Positions 20,955 to 31,730 are shown, numbered from the stretch's first letter. The stretch: 64,000 nucleotides of DNA from Haemonchus contortus (GCA_000469685.2 LS997567.1:2072743-2136742), one strand, 5' to 3'. Notes: a model not told the origin generated them from the letters alone. Numbers and translations are program-made.

Positions 20955-21450
20955 AGTTTTTCAGCTATCTAGTCCTAGCCCACGTTCAGTGGGACAACTA
21001 TTCCCAAAAAGGGAACGAGTAGGACTGGCTCAGTGGCCGGTTGTACTCAAGGCGAAATGGTTAGAGTAACTAAGTAGTGGGAAGTCTCTCTAATCGAGTA
21101 GCAGGGTGACAGGGGGGATGTGAGCTTCAGAACAAGATCCCATCCCATGTTGTATTGATCTACACCCCTTTGTGACCAATTTTAACTGATCTGCAGTATG
21201 ATTGTGTGGGCCGTGCTATACGCGTTTTCAAAACAGGGCGATGTAAGGAGGGCGACCAAATTGGGTGCTGCATTCCAGAAGATTGTTGGAAAAAAACAAG
21301 AGGGTATGGATCGCACATAGAATATGAGTAGTAGTAACAATATATAGACAATAAAATAAATGCATGTTCATCAGAAAAGCTTTCCTGGCATCCTTCAATT
21401 TTTGAAAGCCCCAAGGGGGCTAAAAACATTGATGGCTGGTGTGAGACCAG
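20955..21450 (+). repeat. Dispersed repeat R1, copy 1 (diverged)
   Basis: Shares with the other copies GGCTCAGTGGCCGG, GGGATGTGAGCTTC, TTGATCTACACCCCTTTG, ATGATTGTGTGGGCCGTGCT, AAACAGGGCGATGTA and AATTTTTGAAAGCCCCAAGGG in the same order. No intact reading frame. Confidence 0.7.
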
Positions 21451-21780
21451 TGAGGGCGACTTCGGTTCGTACATTGCTTCTTCTTCTTTCTATACTCCCT
21501 GGCATCAATCCCGGTTGCAAGGCCTGTTAATCTGGTGATTTTTCTTCGCTCCTGTTTACTACACATTCTAGCCTGAGCTTGAGATATCCTTCAGAGATAT
21601 CCTCCTTGATAATGTCCGGAACATTTTCTTCAGCTTTTCTTGCGGTCGCTTCCCCTAGGCTTCGAACTCAATTGTTTCCCTCATGGGATGATTTCATGTT
21701 CTTCGCAGCACGTTCCCATACCATCACTGGTGCTGCTCTCCCGTCTTCAGCTGAACGGGGCCACTGAACTTTTTCGCAGT

Positions 21781-21955
21781 CATGCACCTGTCACCTGTCG
21801 TCCCGTTGATCATCGGCTTCCTCGAGCGGACGACAGTAACGTCCTCCATTCGCCCCTGTCGCGAGCCAGATTAGTCCAGTGAATCGGCTCTTCTCGAGGG
21901 ACGGTGAAAAGCGCTCCTTTCGTTCAGAGTCACTTCTTTCATCACTTCATTCATG
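21781..21955 (-). mobile_element. RTE-type LINE 3' fragment, second copy
   Basis: CACCTGTCGTCCCGTTGATC, TCGGCTTCCTCGAGCGG, AGTAACGTC.TCCATTCG.CC and CGCGAGCCAGA repeat the 3' coding end of the RTE copy at 15120-15260. Only the last 50 or so codons remain, with indels. Confidence 0.8.
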
Positions 21956-22149
21956 CCTCACTTATTTAAGCATTTACTGCCAGAACCACGCTGCCTCCGT
22001 GGCAAGGTTCATACTTTGCCGTAGTTTTATCCCTGTTCCCAAGTGTGTGATGCCCCTGTCCAGAATGAACACGGACAAAGGAGAGTCGGTGCAGATCGAA
22101 CAAAGTACCTCACGCTCACCAACCGTTACGAGTTACGCTGCGGATGTAG

Positions 22150-23050
22150 TCTTCTCTTTAAGCCAAGGCTCAGCAAATTTTTTAATGAGCACGAGGAATG
22201 TGAAAGTAGTAATGGATATACATAGTAAGTGTGGCAAGGTCCGTAAGAGGTACCACTTACTCTTTACCTTGCTATTCCTCAAGTCCCGATTGAGTTTTAG
22301 CTGGTCCAGCCCCCCTCAAAGGGATCACCTATCACCCAAAAAGCGAACAGCCAGAATTCGTTCAGTGGCCGGCAGTACTCGAGAAGAAATGGTTGAAGTA
22401 ATTAATGAGTAGGCCGTCGGTTGAATTGAGGGTTGAGGGAGATGTGAGCTTCCCACCGTAACCGTTCCACAAGATCTTGATCTATATCCCTTTTCAATCC
22501 ATTTAGTTGAACTTGGGCATGATTATGTGCACCGTGCTGTGCGTCTTTACAGAACAGCACGATGTACGGAGGGCCGCTAGAATAAAATCGAATCTGTCAA
22601 CGAACTTTGAGTGAGTGATGGCGAACAGAGAGATAGGGTTATATCGTGCCACTTCCTTGTTCCGAAGTACTATTTTAATCAACAATTTCAGGTTGTGTGC
22701 AGAAGAATTTTTGAAAGCCCTGAAAGGGCAGTAGTTGTTTAGTGAGTTAGGTAAACGATGGTCTTTGGGATTATCTGGCCATCTTCCACTTCTAACTTTT
22801 ATATGAGGCCTGTGTCACTCATACAGTACGTACAGGAATTACGCATTTCCTATGAAATACTTGTACAGCAACCTATACTTAGTAATGATATCGTTGCTTT
22901 TCCTGGTAAAATACGTTCAAGAATGTGATTTCGAGTGTTTTCCGCGATTATCCTTTTGATTATGGGTATCACCTCTTCCAGGTAGGAGAGGGTCTGTGGA
23001 TCAAACCTCAAAACAATCTCGTTCAGACCAACCAATCCTTCCATAGTCCC
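22150..23050 (+). repeat. Dispersed repeat R1, copy 2 (arm of large inverted pair)
   Basis: The fullest plus-oriented copy. Ordered blocks include ATCACCTATCACCCAAAAAG, TTGATCTATATCCCTTTTCA, TTGGGCATGATTATGTGCAC, GTGCTGTGCGTCTTTACAGA, TTTTTGAAAGCCCTGAAAGG, AGGCCTGTGTCACTCATACA, TTACGCATTTCCTATGAAAT and CTGTGGATCAAACCTCAAAA. It is the reverse complement of copy 4 over about 0.8-0.9 kb. No protein recognised. Confidence 0.8.
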
Positions 23051-23054
23051 TTAG

Positions 23055-23440
23055 TCGGTCCCACCGTAACCATTCCATGTGATCTTGATCTACATCCCTT
23101 TTCAATCCATTTAGTTGAACTTGGGCATGATTATGTGCATTGTGCTGTGCGTCTTTACAAAACGGGGTGGTATACGGAAAGCCACCGAAGTAGAATCGAA
23201 TTTTTTCTTGAATCCTCAGGTGAGAGAAGGTCATTGTATTGTGTCGCTTTATTTGCTCGTCATTCCTTCTTTTCACCGAAATTCCCAGACTTCTACATTG
23301 GTTGATGGCTTCTTAGAAATTTCTACTTCTTTTCATTACGGCTTATTTTTCAATGAATTGGAAAATGTTATTCATTGGGAATATCTGTCCATCGCCCACT
23401 TGCAACGCTTGCCTTAGGCCCGTCCGTACAGATCGTTCAG
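23055..23440 (+). repeat. Dispersed repeat R1, copy 3 (partial, head-to-tail after copy 2)
   Basis: Begins CCACCGTAACCATTCCATGT and continues TTGATCTACATCCCTTTTCA, TTGGGCATGATTATGTGCAT, GTGCTGTGCGTCTTTACAAA, then TCATTGGGAATATCTGTCCATCG-like sequence matching the later part of copy 2. Confidence 0.7.
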
Positions 23441-24329
23441 GACAGTTTTGAACAAACACTCTGACTTCTACTTCTTACTATTTTTGTGAGGTGTACCTGC
23501 TTATGCTGGACAGGACAAATAAGAACTAGTCCACTCGAGGATCCTGCACTCGGTTACTGCTAGCAGATTCCCTAAAGGCGTCATTTTCCCTTTTGAGTCG
23601 AGTTTCAGCAGGATTTTTATAGAGCCTGAGGAATGTCATAGTATGGATGGGTATAAACAATAAGTAGCTGCATATTTTGATTATTTCAAACTTTTACCTC
23701 AAATGTTTACTAGTCCTTTTTAGAGTGATTTATATTCATGAACCAAGTACTTGGGTATTGAATGGCCATATTTAGCAGAATAAGACTTCCTATTTGCAGA
23801 AAATTTGATTTTGTTTTCTTTAGAGTACGCAATTACTTGATTGCCAACCTAGTAGTCAGTGTGACAAGGTTCGTGAAGAGGACCGCTTCCCCCGAGTCGA
23901 ACCATTTCTGAAGTGCTAGTCATGTTATCCCCCTTAAGCTATTTTATGCAACCCAGAAACTGAATTTGAGCAAGTTCGAGTCCCGTCCGAGACTGAAGTT
24001 TTGTCCACAAATCGCCAACCTTGTGAGACTTTCGCGACGCGTACTGCGGCGATATAACAGCAGTTAACAAAACATCAAGTCAAAACAAGTTATAAATTTG
24101 AGCAGCTCACTGAGTTTGCGATGAAAGCAACTTTACATGACATGGGTACTTCAAAGAAGAACTGCTTTCATGGACCGAGAAGGTGACCTATGAAAACTGA
24201 GCAGCACTGGTCCTTGAGAAAAAAACTCCAACACTCTGCGAGATAGTTTGGATCGGATTATAAAAAATAATGCTACTTGCCCTTGTTTCCGCTTATGGGA
24301 TGCGCCGCGTCTTGAATTGTTGTGCCGTT
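23441..24329. other. Spacer between the inverted R1 copies
   Basis: TTTTTATAGAGCCTGAGGAATG at 23605 and GTTCGTGAAGAGGACCGCTTCC at 23870 resemble the proximal end of R1, so pieces of further copies are here. No gene seen. Confidence 0.4.
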
Positions 24330-24490
24330 TTGAATACGTATGTAGCCTACACAATGATTTGCGCTGATCAGTCGATGTACAGGTCGATGATCCTATACTC
24401 TAAGACAAGCCTTCTCCATTTAACCGACTCAGGGGCTATGGAAGGATTTGTTGGTCTGAACGAAATTGTTTCAAGGTTTGATCCACAGAC
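24330..24490 (-). mobile_element. Diverged SINE family S segment fused to R1 copy 4
   Basis: ATACGTATGTAGCCTACACA, CAGTCGATGTACAGGTC and GGGGCTATGGAAGGATTTGT follow the order of the SINE body (9960-10140, minus strand). The same SINE-like end is present at 22995-23050 on R1 copy 2. Confidence 0.6.
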
Positions 24491-25330
24491 CATCTTCTAC
24501 CTGAAAGAATTAATACCCATAATCAAAAGGAAAAATCGCGGAAATCACTCGAAATCACATTCCTGAAGGTATTTTATCAGGAAAGTATTTAGTATAGGTC
24601 CAAAGGAAGTTGCTGTACAAGTATTTTATGGGAAATGCGTAATTCCTGTACGTATGTACTGTATGAGTGACACAGGCCTCATATGAAAGTTAGAAGTGGA
24701 AGTTGGCCAGATATTCCCAATGAACATCGTTTACATAACTCATTAAACAACTACTGCCCTTTCAGGGCTTTCAAAAATTTTACTGCACACACAACCTGAA
24801 ATTGCTGATTAAAATAGTACTTCGGAACAAAAAAGTGGTACGAATTGGAAGTGGAACTGGCAAGTCTCTCTGTTCACCATCGCTCACTTGAAGTTCGTTG
24901 ACAGGCTCGATTTTATTCGGGGGGCCCTCCGTACATCGTGCTGTTCTGTAAAGACGCACAGCACGGTGCACATAATCATGCCAAAGTTCAATTAAATGGA
25001 TTGAAAAGGGATGTAGATCAAGATCACATGGAATGAATCCGATGGGAAGCTCACATCTCCCTCAGCCCTCAACTCAACAAACGGCCTACTCACTAATTAC
25101 TTCAACCATTCCGTCCCGAGTACAGCCAGCCACTGAGCCAATTCGGGTTGTTCGCTTTTTGGGCGATAGGTAGTCCCACCGAGGGTAGGACTGAACTAGC
25201 CGAAAGATAAATTAATTCGGAAATCAAGGAATAGCAGGGTGCATAGAAAGTAGTACATTTTACGAACCTCGGCACACTAACTTTACCCATTACTAGCATA
25301 CCATTCCTCGGCTCTATGAAAGAAATGAAA
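24490..25330 (-). repeat. Dispersed repeat R1, copy 4 (second arm of inverted pair)
   Basis: Reverse complement of copy 2 with the same block order (for example AATTACGCATTTCCCATAAA read on the minus strand, CACCGTGCTGTGCGTCTTTA, TGGCTCAGTGGCTGGC, ACTACCTATCGCCCAAAAAG). The proximal part extends to about 25330. Confidence 0.8.
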
Positions 25331-25540
25331 GATATGCCGAAATTTGGCTGAAAGGCAGAGTTAACGATGAAAATAATTTCTGAAATTTCCTGCTAGTATG
25401 TATCTGTGGCCCCCAATAATAGTACATGTGTCATTGTCGAGCCGAAAAACGGCTAAAAAGCCGCCATATTTATGGCGCACCCTGTATAGGCTTAAACAAG
25501 TTACTGTACAAATATCTTACTTATATAATCGGTTAAAGGT

Positions 25541-25610
25541 GTCTGTTGGTGTGCTTGTTTTTGTGTTTGTTTGTTTGTTTGTTTGCGTGTGTTTGTGCGT
25601 GGATGTCTGA
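25541..25610. repeat. GTTT/GTGT microsatellite
   Basis: GTGTTTGTTTGTTTGTTTG followed by GTGTGTTTGTGCGTGGA, directly preceding the R4 array. Confidence 0.85.
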
Positions 25611-25611
25611 C

Positions 25612-26070
25612 CGGAAATTCATAACTACTCTTCCAATTGATCAAAAGCGTTCAAATTTGGTAGGAGTTCAGGCGGTAGGATGGGAACACTTATGGTGGGT
25701 GGCAGGACCGGACTCCGCCCACAGGAGGAAGGGGCTTGAGCGGAAATTTACGACCCCTGTCCCCGTGCCCCTAAACTGCTCAAATTTATTAGGGGTACAG
25801 ATAGCAGGATTTACAGGATGGGGACACTAGTAGTGGGTGACAGGACTTCGGCGGGACGTGCGTGACAATTTACAGTTTTGGCCTGAGGTGTTCAAATTTG
25901 CTAGGAATAAAGGCGGTAGAATGGGAATGATGATGGGAGGTGACTCACGACTTGACTCCGCCCACAGGAGGCGGGATGTACGCGAAAATTGCTGATTTCG
26001 ACCTGGGGCGTTCAAATATGAAACTAATGCAGATGCAGGCGGCAGATTTAATACACCGATGGTAGTGAAT
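25612..26070 (+). repeat. Tandem array of R4, about 3.6 units of ~123 bases
   Basis: Units begin near 25612, 25740, 25863 and 25984. Each has GGAAATT..., GTTCAAATTTG.TAGGA, CAGGCGGTAGGATGGGAA, a GGGTGGCAGGAC block and CTCCGCCCACAGGAGG. The last unit is truncated. Units differ from one another by roughly a quarter of positions, so the array is old. Confidence 0.8.
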
Positions 26071-26329
26071 ATAAGGCAACTGAACTGGATCGAACAAACG
26101 GAGGCATAGAGGGAAGGGGAGGGTGTATGGGTCGTAATGAGATGACCTTACCTTAAGTGGAAAACGCGATCAGGTTGGGATAAGAGGGAACGAATTCAAC
26201 GCACGAAGTGCGTCGGTATGTGTTTCGCTGACAATCAGTAGCTCCTGTTTTTTGGACCAGAAATTGTAACTTTGAAAGAGCAGGCGACGTCCCTGCGTTA
26301 GCATGTTAGGCAATCCGACTGGTTGCATA
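26071..26329. other. Intergenic, no supported feature
   Basis: No repeat or coding signal recognised. Confidence 0.4.
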
Positions 26330-27100
26330 AGAAACGCGTAATTTGTGTACATACTGTACGAGTTACACAGGCCTCACACAAGTTTCATAAGTGGACGATG
26401 GTCAGATAACCGAATGAGCCTCATTTTTTGAAAATCGCACTGAGAAGAAGTTTTATGTATAAGAGCCAACACCACCACCAACAAATTCTGCCCTTTCAGG
26501 GCGTTCAAAAATTAGTTGCAGAGGCTGCTTTCATAGAGAGCCGGCCGGCCAGCCGACCCGCACCGGTACGCCAGCCGGTGCCCCACCGGCACGGCAGCCC
26601 ACACGTCGGTACGCTAGCCGGCCGACCAGCGGACTATGAAAGCGGCCACAGGGCAGGCAGTCCTAACCTGTTCATTGGAACATAGATTCGATCCTATTCT
26701 AGCGACTCGCCGTACATTTTCCTGTTTCGTAAAGTCGCACAGCACGGTGCAAACAATCGTGCCGAAGTTCAATCAAAATGGATTGAAAAGGGATGTAGAT
26801 CAAGATCACATGGGATGGTCCCGCTGGGGAGCTCATATCTCCTTTGATTCTCGATTTGAGGAAGGTCCTACTCACTGATGACTTCAACCATTTCGTCCTG
26901 ATGCTGGGCAGATTCTGGTTAATCGCTTTTTGAGAGATAGGAAATGAGTGTAAGACTGGAATAGCTGAAGGATAAGTTCAATCGGAAGTCAAGGATTAAA
27001 AGGCGTAGAAGGAGTGGTCCCCTTACCATCCTCACCCCACTAACTGTATCCTTACTACTACTGGTGCTCTACAGAAGAGTTGCTGAGCCCTGGCTTAAGG
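26330..27100 (-). repeat. Dispersed repeat R1, copy 5, interrupted by a G+C-rich palindrome
   Basis: Same orientation as copy 4: ACACAGGCCTCACACAAG, CTGCCCTTTCAGGGCGTTCA, CGCACAGCACGGTGCAAACA, GATTGAAAAGGGATGTAGAT and TCGCTTTTTGAGAGATAGG. Split by the insertion at 26523-26647. Confidence 0.75.
26523..26647. mobile_element. G+C-rich palindromic mini-element inside R1 copy 5
   Basis: Ends GGCTGCTTTCATAG and CTATGAAAGCGGCC are inverted repeats. Inside, CCGGCCGGCCAGC is mirrored by GCTAGCCGGCCGACC around a core of CCGG-rich sequence. About 125 bases, far richer in G+C than its host repeat. Probably a non-autonomous foldback element. Confidence 0.65.
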
Positions 27101-27439
27101 GGAAGAAGTATGGAACCAAGATTAATATGAACCGGCCCTTCTTTGTCCCTGTTCACTCTGAACAGAGATACCGTACACTCAGATTAGGCTTAAAAATCTA
27201 AAGTGAGGTGTGAACTTTGCCACTGACGGTAGCGTAGACAAATACGCAAAAGCCCAAATAAGAGAAGCAGATGAACCTCCACACTTTTGCTGTACCTCTC
27301 GAATGCCAAGATCATGTCAGCGCTTCATTTGACTCAGGCCTGAGCTGAGATTGGTTTACTGCTCAACACAAGTAAAAAACCAAATTGTGAAACCCTGGAA
27401 GGTGATTCCTAGACGGGCGAGTGCAGACATAACCAGAAA

Positions 27440-27870
27440 ACGAAACGTTGGACGAGCTGGAAATCTGAAATAACTGCGTAGGAAACTGTTTTCACGGCTT
27501 TGGCTACTATCAATTTCGCGGTTCATTGATCATTTTGCCGACCCACTGGCAATTTCAAAAAATGAGACTTTTTCTGAAAGCTACATGAAAGAATGCTATT
27601 TGTTTTTGGTTCACACTATTCACATCTTTGTTTCATTGCCTTTTACCTTTTCCTCTATTGTATATGTTCCTTTTCTCTCATACCTAGTGACTATTCCCTT
27701 GAGTCAGGTATATGCTGCCGATCGCTTTTTTCGAACAGTACCTCGATACCGTTTACAGTTTTGAGAGGTGATCTTCGTAAGAGTCCATCTTCAATTTACC
27801 GCCTCCACTGCTGCAAACTGCCTTCTAACCTTAAAATTTCATTTTTGCATTTTCATTATGCTAACTAACG
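27440..27870 (+). repeat. Dispersed repeat R2, copy 3
   Basis: GACGAGCTGGAAATCTGAAA, GGAAACTGTTTTCACGGC, TTTTGCCGACCCACTGGCAA and a pyrimidine-rich tail, in the order of copies 1 and 4. Confidence 0.6.
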
Positions 27871-27979
27871 CCTGTGTAGGATTTTTGGTGGATCACTGTA
27901 GTTGACAGAATGGCGGATATATCAATCTAGGTGAATAATAAAGTTACATAGTTATTATTATTAACTACTTTCTCTTTTG

Positions 27980-28455
27980 GTTGACCTTACTTTTTGGCTT
28001 TGTATTATCGAAAAGGTTGGCTTCCGAATGTAGCGCCCATGGCAGATTAGGAAAGAAGTGCTCCAGCAGACATCGTCAGAAAAATGGACACGGTAGACGA
28101 AAGGGAGTTATTGGAATCCCGGACGGCACCCCAGAGGCATTCAATTGGGGCCTTGCTTGGGTCTAACTCAAGAAGTAGATCTGCTAACCAGTGAAAGAGA
28201 TCATATCGAAGTTAAAGGCTCAGTTGTTCAAGGGATAGATATGTTCGGCTGCAGACAAGGGACCCATCTCATCGCTTCACCAAGGTTTCGGAAACGTTCC
28301 TGTCCATAGCGGTTGCCGTCTAATTGTTAGTAGAACATATACCCATCCAAAAGGTACTGCTCCACTTTTGGAAGATAATGTTCTACGAAGAGAAGTTCCC
28401 TACACTGGTTATATGAATGACATGAAACGGGAAAAGTTTCAATTTTTTGATTAAG
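27980..28455 (+). pseudogene. Decayed unrecognised coding sequence between R2 copies
   Basis: Frames such as RRKGVIGIPDGTPEAFNWGL (about 28100-28150) and, after stops and a frame change, GCRLIVSRTYTHPKGTAPLL and GYMNDMKREKFQFFD (about 28310-28450) look protein-like but are broken by stops. A related MKREMF segment is at 19990. Probably the ruined coding part of a transposon or a gene relic; family not recognised. Confidence 0.3.
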
Positions 28456-28669
28456 CCAAGAATTTGTCAACGAGCTTCATAGTATTTAATATGTACTCCA
28501 AAATGTAACTTTATGTCCTCATGATTTTATTATTTCATTATGTTTCCATATAAAACATATTTTAATAATCATTGATTTTTCTTATAGCCTGTACGCTGTT
28601 TACGTGATTACTGGTAATTCTCCTTGGTTTCACCTTGTTTCAACGGCATTTCCATTCGATCCTCATTGA

Positions 28670-29050
28670 AAAAGTTGACGAGCTGGAAGTTTTTAACGGA
28701 TGCAGTAAGAAACTAGCCTCAGTGAACTTTAGCATATAGTCGATTTCGACTTCATATGTGATTTGGCCGACCCTCAGGCAATTGTAAAATTGAACACTAT
28801 TTTTTGTTAAGCCTACCTGAGACTACTATGTTTGTTCAGCTCATTCGGTTTAAAACTTCATTTCGAAGCCTTTCATATATCCCCTTTCTCCTCTCACCTC
28901 TGTTTATAATCTGGCATGTGAGCTCATTCAGTAGAGTGGAGATCGAGTTCGTTGTCATTTTTGCAACGAGTAGACTCTCCTTCATGAAAAACTTTTCCTT
29001 CATGCTTGTCTCATGTTTTCTGTGAAGCGTTGAAGATAGAATGCTATAAG
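28670..29050 (+). repeat. Dispersed repeat R2, copy 4
   Basis: TGACGAGCTGGAAGTTTTTA, TGATTTGGCCGACCCTCAGG, GTGGAGATCGAGTTCGTTGT and TTCATGAAAAACTTTTCC align in order with copy 1. Confidence 0.6.
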
Positions 29051-29766
29051 AAATTATTCAATTTTGCCGTAACATCACGTGATGGTGCTTACTATGAGCT
29101 ATTACCGTACTCTGAGGCTGTTCATTTATTCATCAACTGTGTTGGTCGCTTCTTCCGTGAACGTATAGTTCCATTTTCATGTGGTAACGTACGGTTTTCA
29201 ATTGCTTTCCAGTGACGCAACGGCCATTCCGAAAAGAAAGGCTCAGGGAGCAATAGCACTTTTTAATTGAGAGGGACCCTCTCCACCTTACCTCCGCCAC
29301 CCCCAGTTGTTTGGACGCGCAGTTCCGTTTAATTTAAAAATATATGGTTGCTGATCGCTCTTGTATGAGGTGAAGATCATCTCGACATCATTGAATCGTG
29401 GGCAGTTACCCTTTTTCAGAGGAGCTGATTTATATAAGGGACAAACAGAAGCTGCTGCTTCATCCTTATAACTTTTTGAATTTACGTAACACTTTTTTAT
29501 GGCAGGAGTTGAGAACCTTTGCTTCCGATCCCGCTCAGAACAAGCCCGTTTCATATAACGCGCTGTAGCGGCCTAAATTGTAAATAGTGGGGTGCAACCG
29601 TAGGATACAGTAATGGCTCAAAGTACGCAATTGCACGACGTTATTGAGAGCCTTTTTTCACGTGTAGTACTTCTTTGCTAACAGCTTATCCGTTTAGGAA
29701 AATCGGGTATCGGATTGATTTTTCCACTTTTTCGCACGTCTACTATTAAAGATTCCTTGTTATGGC

Positions 29767-30028
29767 AGGATCAGGAGTGCTCATGAACTACCGCCATCTT
29801 ACAAATTCGCGGAAACAATGAGCCTCTGTACATCAGTAAACGGTAAGCAGATACACCAAGACTCGTTTTCCCTTACAACCTTACCCGTTGGGTATCGAGG
29901 TCTTGGAACCTCTGAGCCGAGGACATGTTCCTTCTTCAGGTATGACCGAGTTATTCAAAGCCACGATTCTCTCAAAATCGACTCAAAACTAGACAGATCA
30001 ACTGCAGATCTCCATCTACTTGTAGGTA
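29767..30028 (+). CDS. Candidate exon, unrecognised product
   Basis: Opens after a TTATGGCAG acceptor-like site and ends at a GTAAGG donor. One frame is open for about 87 codons: SAHELPPSYKFAETMSLCTS ... VGYRGLGTSEPRTCSFFRY ... SKLDRSTADLHLLV. Two further donor/acceptor-like sites inside would break the frame, so a single exon is preferred. Charged, even composition favours coding, but I cannot name a family. It may belong with the segments at 30658 and 31007. Confidence 0.35.
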
Positions 30029-30657
30029 AGGCTACAATTCCCATTCATTTACTAGATTTTTTCGTTTTTCTTGAGTTCTTCTAGTTCCATTGTGGTCTAG
30101 TCTTCCTACATAATATCACGATGATTATGTATTTTCGTATGAGCGAGTTTTATTTGTCGTTTGATTCGTTTTTCTGTGCGATCTTCGTCATACTATGGAA
30201 AAAAGCGATCTAAGAGATGCTGCCCACTCTCCCTGGGTGTTGTCGCAAAAATTCTCACCCACATTTTTTCAGTAACCATTGATCTTATACAGTGGTGATG
30301 GCAGCAGACTGGAATCAGGTTTTTTTTCCAAATAGAGATGGTCCTGCAACCTTTCCCTGTTACAGTTCAAGAGAAAGAGAGAGAAAGAGAGTGCTCAAAG
30401 CTTTCAGTATTGGCGGACTGCTAGCAGCCACCAATGGCGGGTGCCCCTAGCCAGAGCCGTTCGAAAACTAGGCTCGCAGCAACTGTTTAACGTCTACGTG
30501 CTTGTTGATGGGGTAATATTTGATGGAGGTGGTTTGGGAAGCGGCACGCCTTTTTGGATCCCCTTACCACCCGTCCCTCCTGGATTCTATTCTTGAAATG
30601 AGTTCTATAATAGCCAGGGTTGTCTAGTGAATCATAGAATTCGGCGAGGAAGTTTGA

Positions 30658-30903
30658 GTGGACGAGTTCAATGCGATCGATCGAACTTCCGCTTACCCTT
30701 CAAAATCAACAGGAAGACGTTCACTGGGTGCAAGAGATGAGGGGTTTTTCGAAGTGCCAGGCATAATTTGTTTTTTTTCTTGGCTGTTAATTCTGTCCTC
30801 TTGGCCGGTTCCGCTTCGCTATGTTATTAGACGGTCGTTTACCATGTTTAGAGGCGGTCCACAGGAATGTGACAATGAAATTGGTTTCACTAAGCAAAAC
30901 TGA
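30658..30903 (+). CDS. Candidate coding segment, unrecognised product
   Basis: An open frame on the plus strand, DEFNAIDRTSAYPSKSTGRR then GARDEGFFEVPG and a hydrophobic IICFFSWLLILSSW, ending at a stop at 30901. Lies between two stronger candidate exons. No ATG and no family match; boundaries are unclear. Confidence 0.22.
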   Translation: MDEFNAIDRTSAYPSKSTGRRSLGARDEGFFEVPGIICFFSWLLILSSWPVPLRYVIRRSFTMFRGGPQECDNEIGFTKQN

Positions 30904-31006
30904 CGGAATGTAAGAAAACGCCCATGCCCATACAGTAAATCAATCGCTAGAAATTATGGAAAGCACGAATATTTGATTTGTGGAAATCCGATTTTTTATT
31001 TTCTAG

Positions 31007-31187
31007 ATCCTTCCATGGGGTTCCTGTGCTAGGACCCTACCCAGCGTATACGCATAGCATATCAGGCTTCAAATCCGACCACTCCACTGCTGAGACCCAT
31101 CAAATCGTTGTCAAGCATTTGGCATTGGAGCTCCTTGTAAAAGCGCTGTTCGTTCCAACGCTTCACAACCTGAAACGAAAGGTTTAA
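31007..31187 (+). CDS. Candidate terminal exon, unrecognised product
   Basis: Follows a strong TTATTTTCTAG acceptor and reads 59 codons to TAA: FHGVPVLGPYPAYTHSISGF, then STAETHQIVVKHLALELLVK and FVPTLHNLKRKV. Many codons end in C or G, as in the SLC26 and prx-12 exons. It looks like a protein C-terminus. No family recognised. Confidence 0.4.
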
Positions 31188-31730
31188 GATGAACGATCAT
31201 CTGATCAACCGATTGCGATTTCATGACATCTCCCCGTATTTTGTGCGCGTACGTGTGAATATTATCCTTTTTTCGTATTTTCATGGAAACCTCTACAAAA
31301 AATCAGCTCTCGGCTCGATACCAGTCCATGCCAATTGAGCTTACATCCCCCTGAACTGACAAAACGGTACTAGACTTGTCTGGCAGCGTTGAAGTCCTGA
31401 ATCGTTTCTCAGTTGTAGCTACAATTGTGATTGCATAGGCCATGAGTATAAAATGCCTCTGGGAACCGGAAATAATCAGTACCAGAAGTTTTTATCGTTC
31501 TTTTTCGCAAAACTGGTAGTATGTTATACAATTCTTACTGCTTCCATTTCTTGGAGCGCCCTCCGATTTACGTAAATCGAGAAACTTTTGCATGTTTGAT
31601 GTAATGTAACAGGTTTTCGAGATTCCATCTCGTTGGCAGATGTTCTTCTGTGGGGATTTTTCACTTACTGTAGCAATAGCGATGTTTTTTCGCCCCTTGG
31701 GGCGCTTACCCGGGCAGAGTCACTTTTGTC
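31188..31730. other. Intergenic, no supported feature
   Basis: No coding or repeat signal recognised. Confidence 0.4.

Noticed and set aside
21879..22412. 177-codon plus-strand ORF
   Set aside because: It runs across an RTE fragment read on the antisense strand and into repeat R1, so it is a chance fusion of repeats.
23880..23960. GAGTCGAACC as a tRNA B box on the minus strand
   Set aside because: No A box at the right distance and no acceptor-stem pairing.
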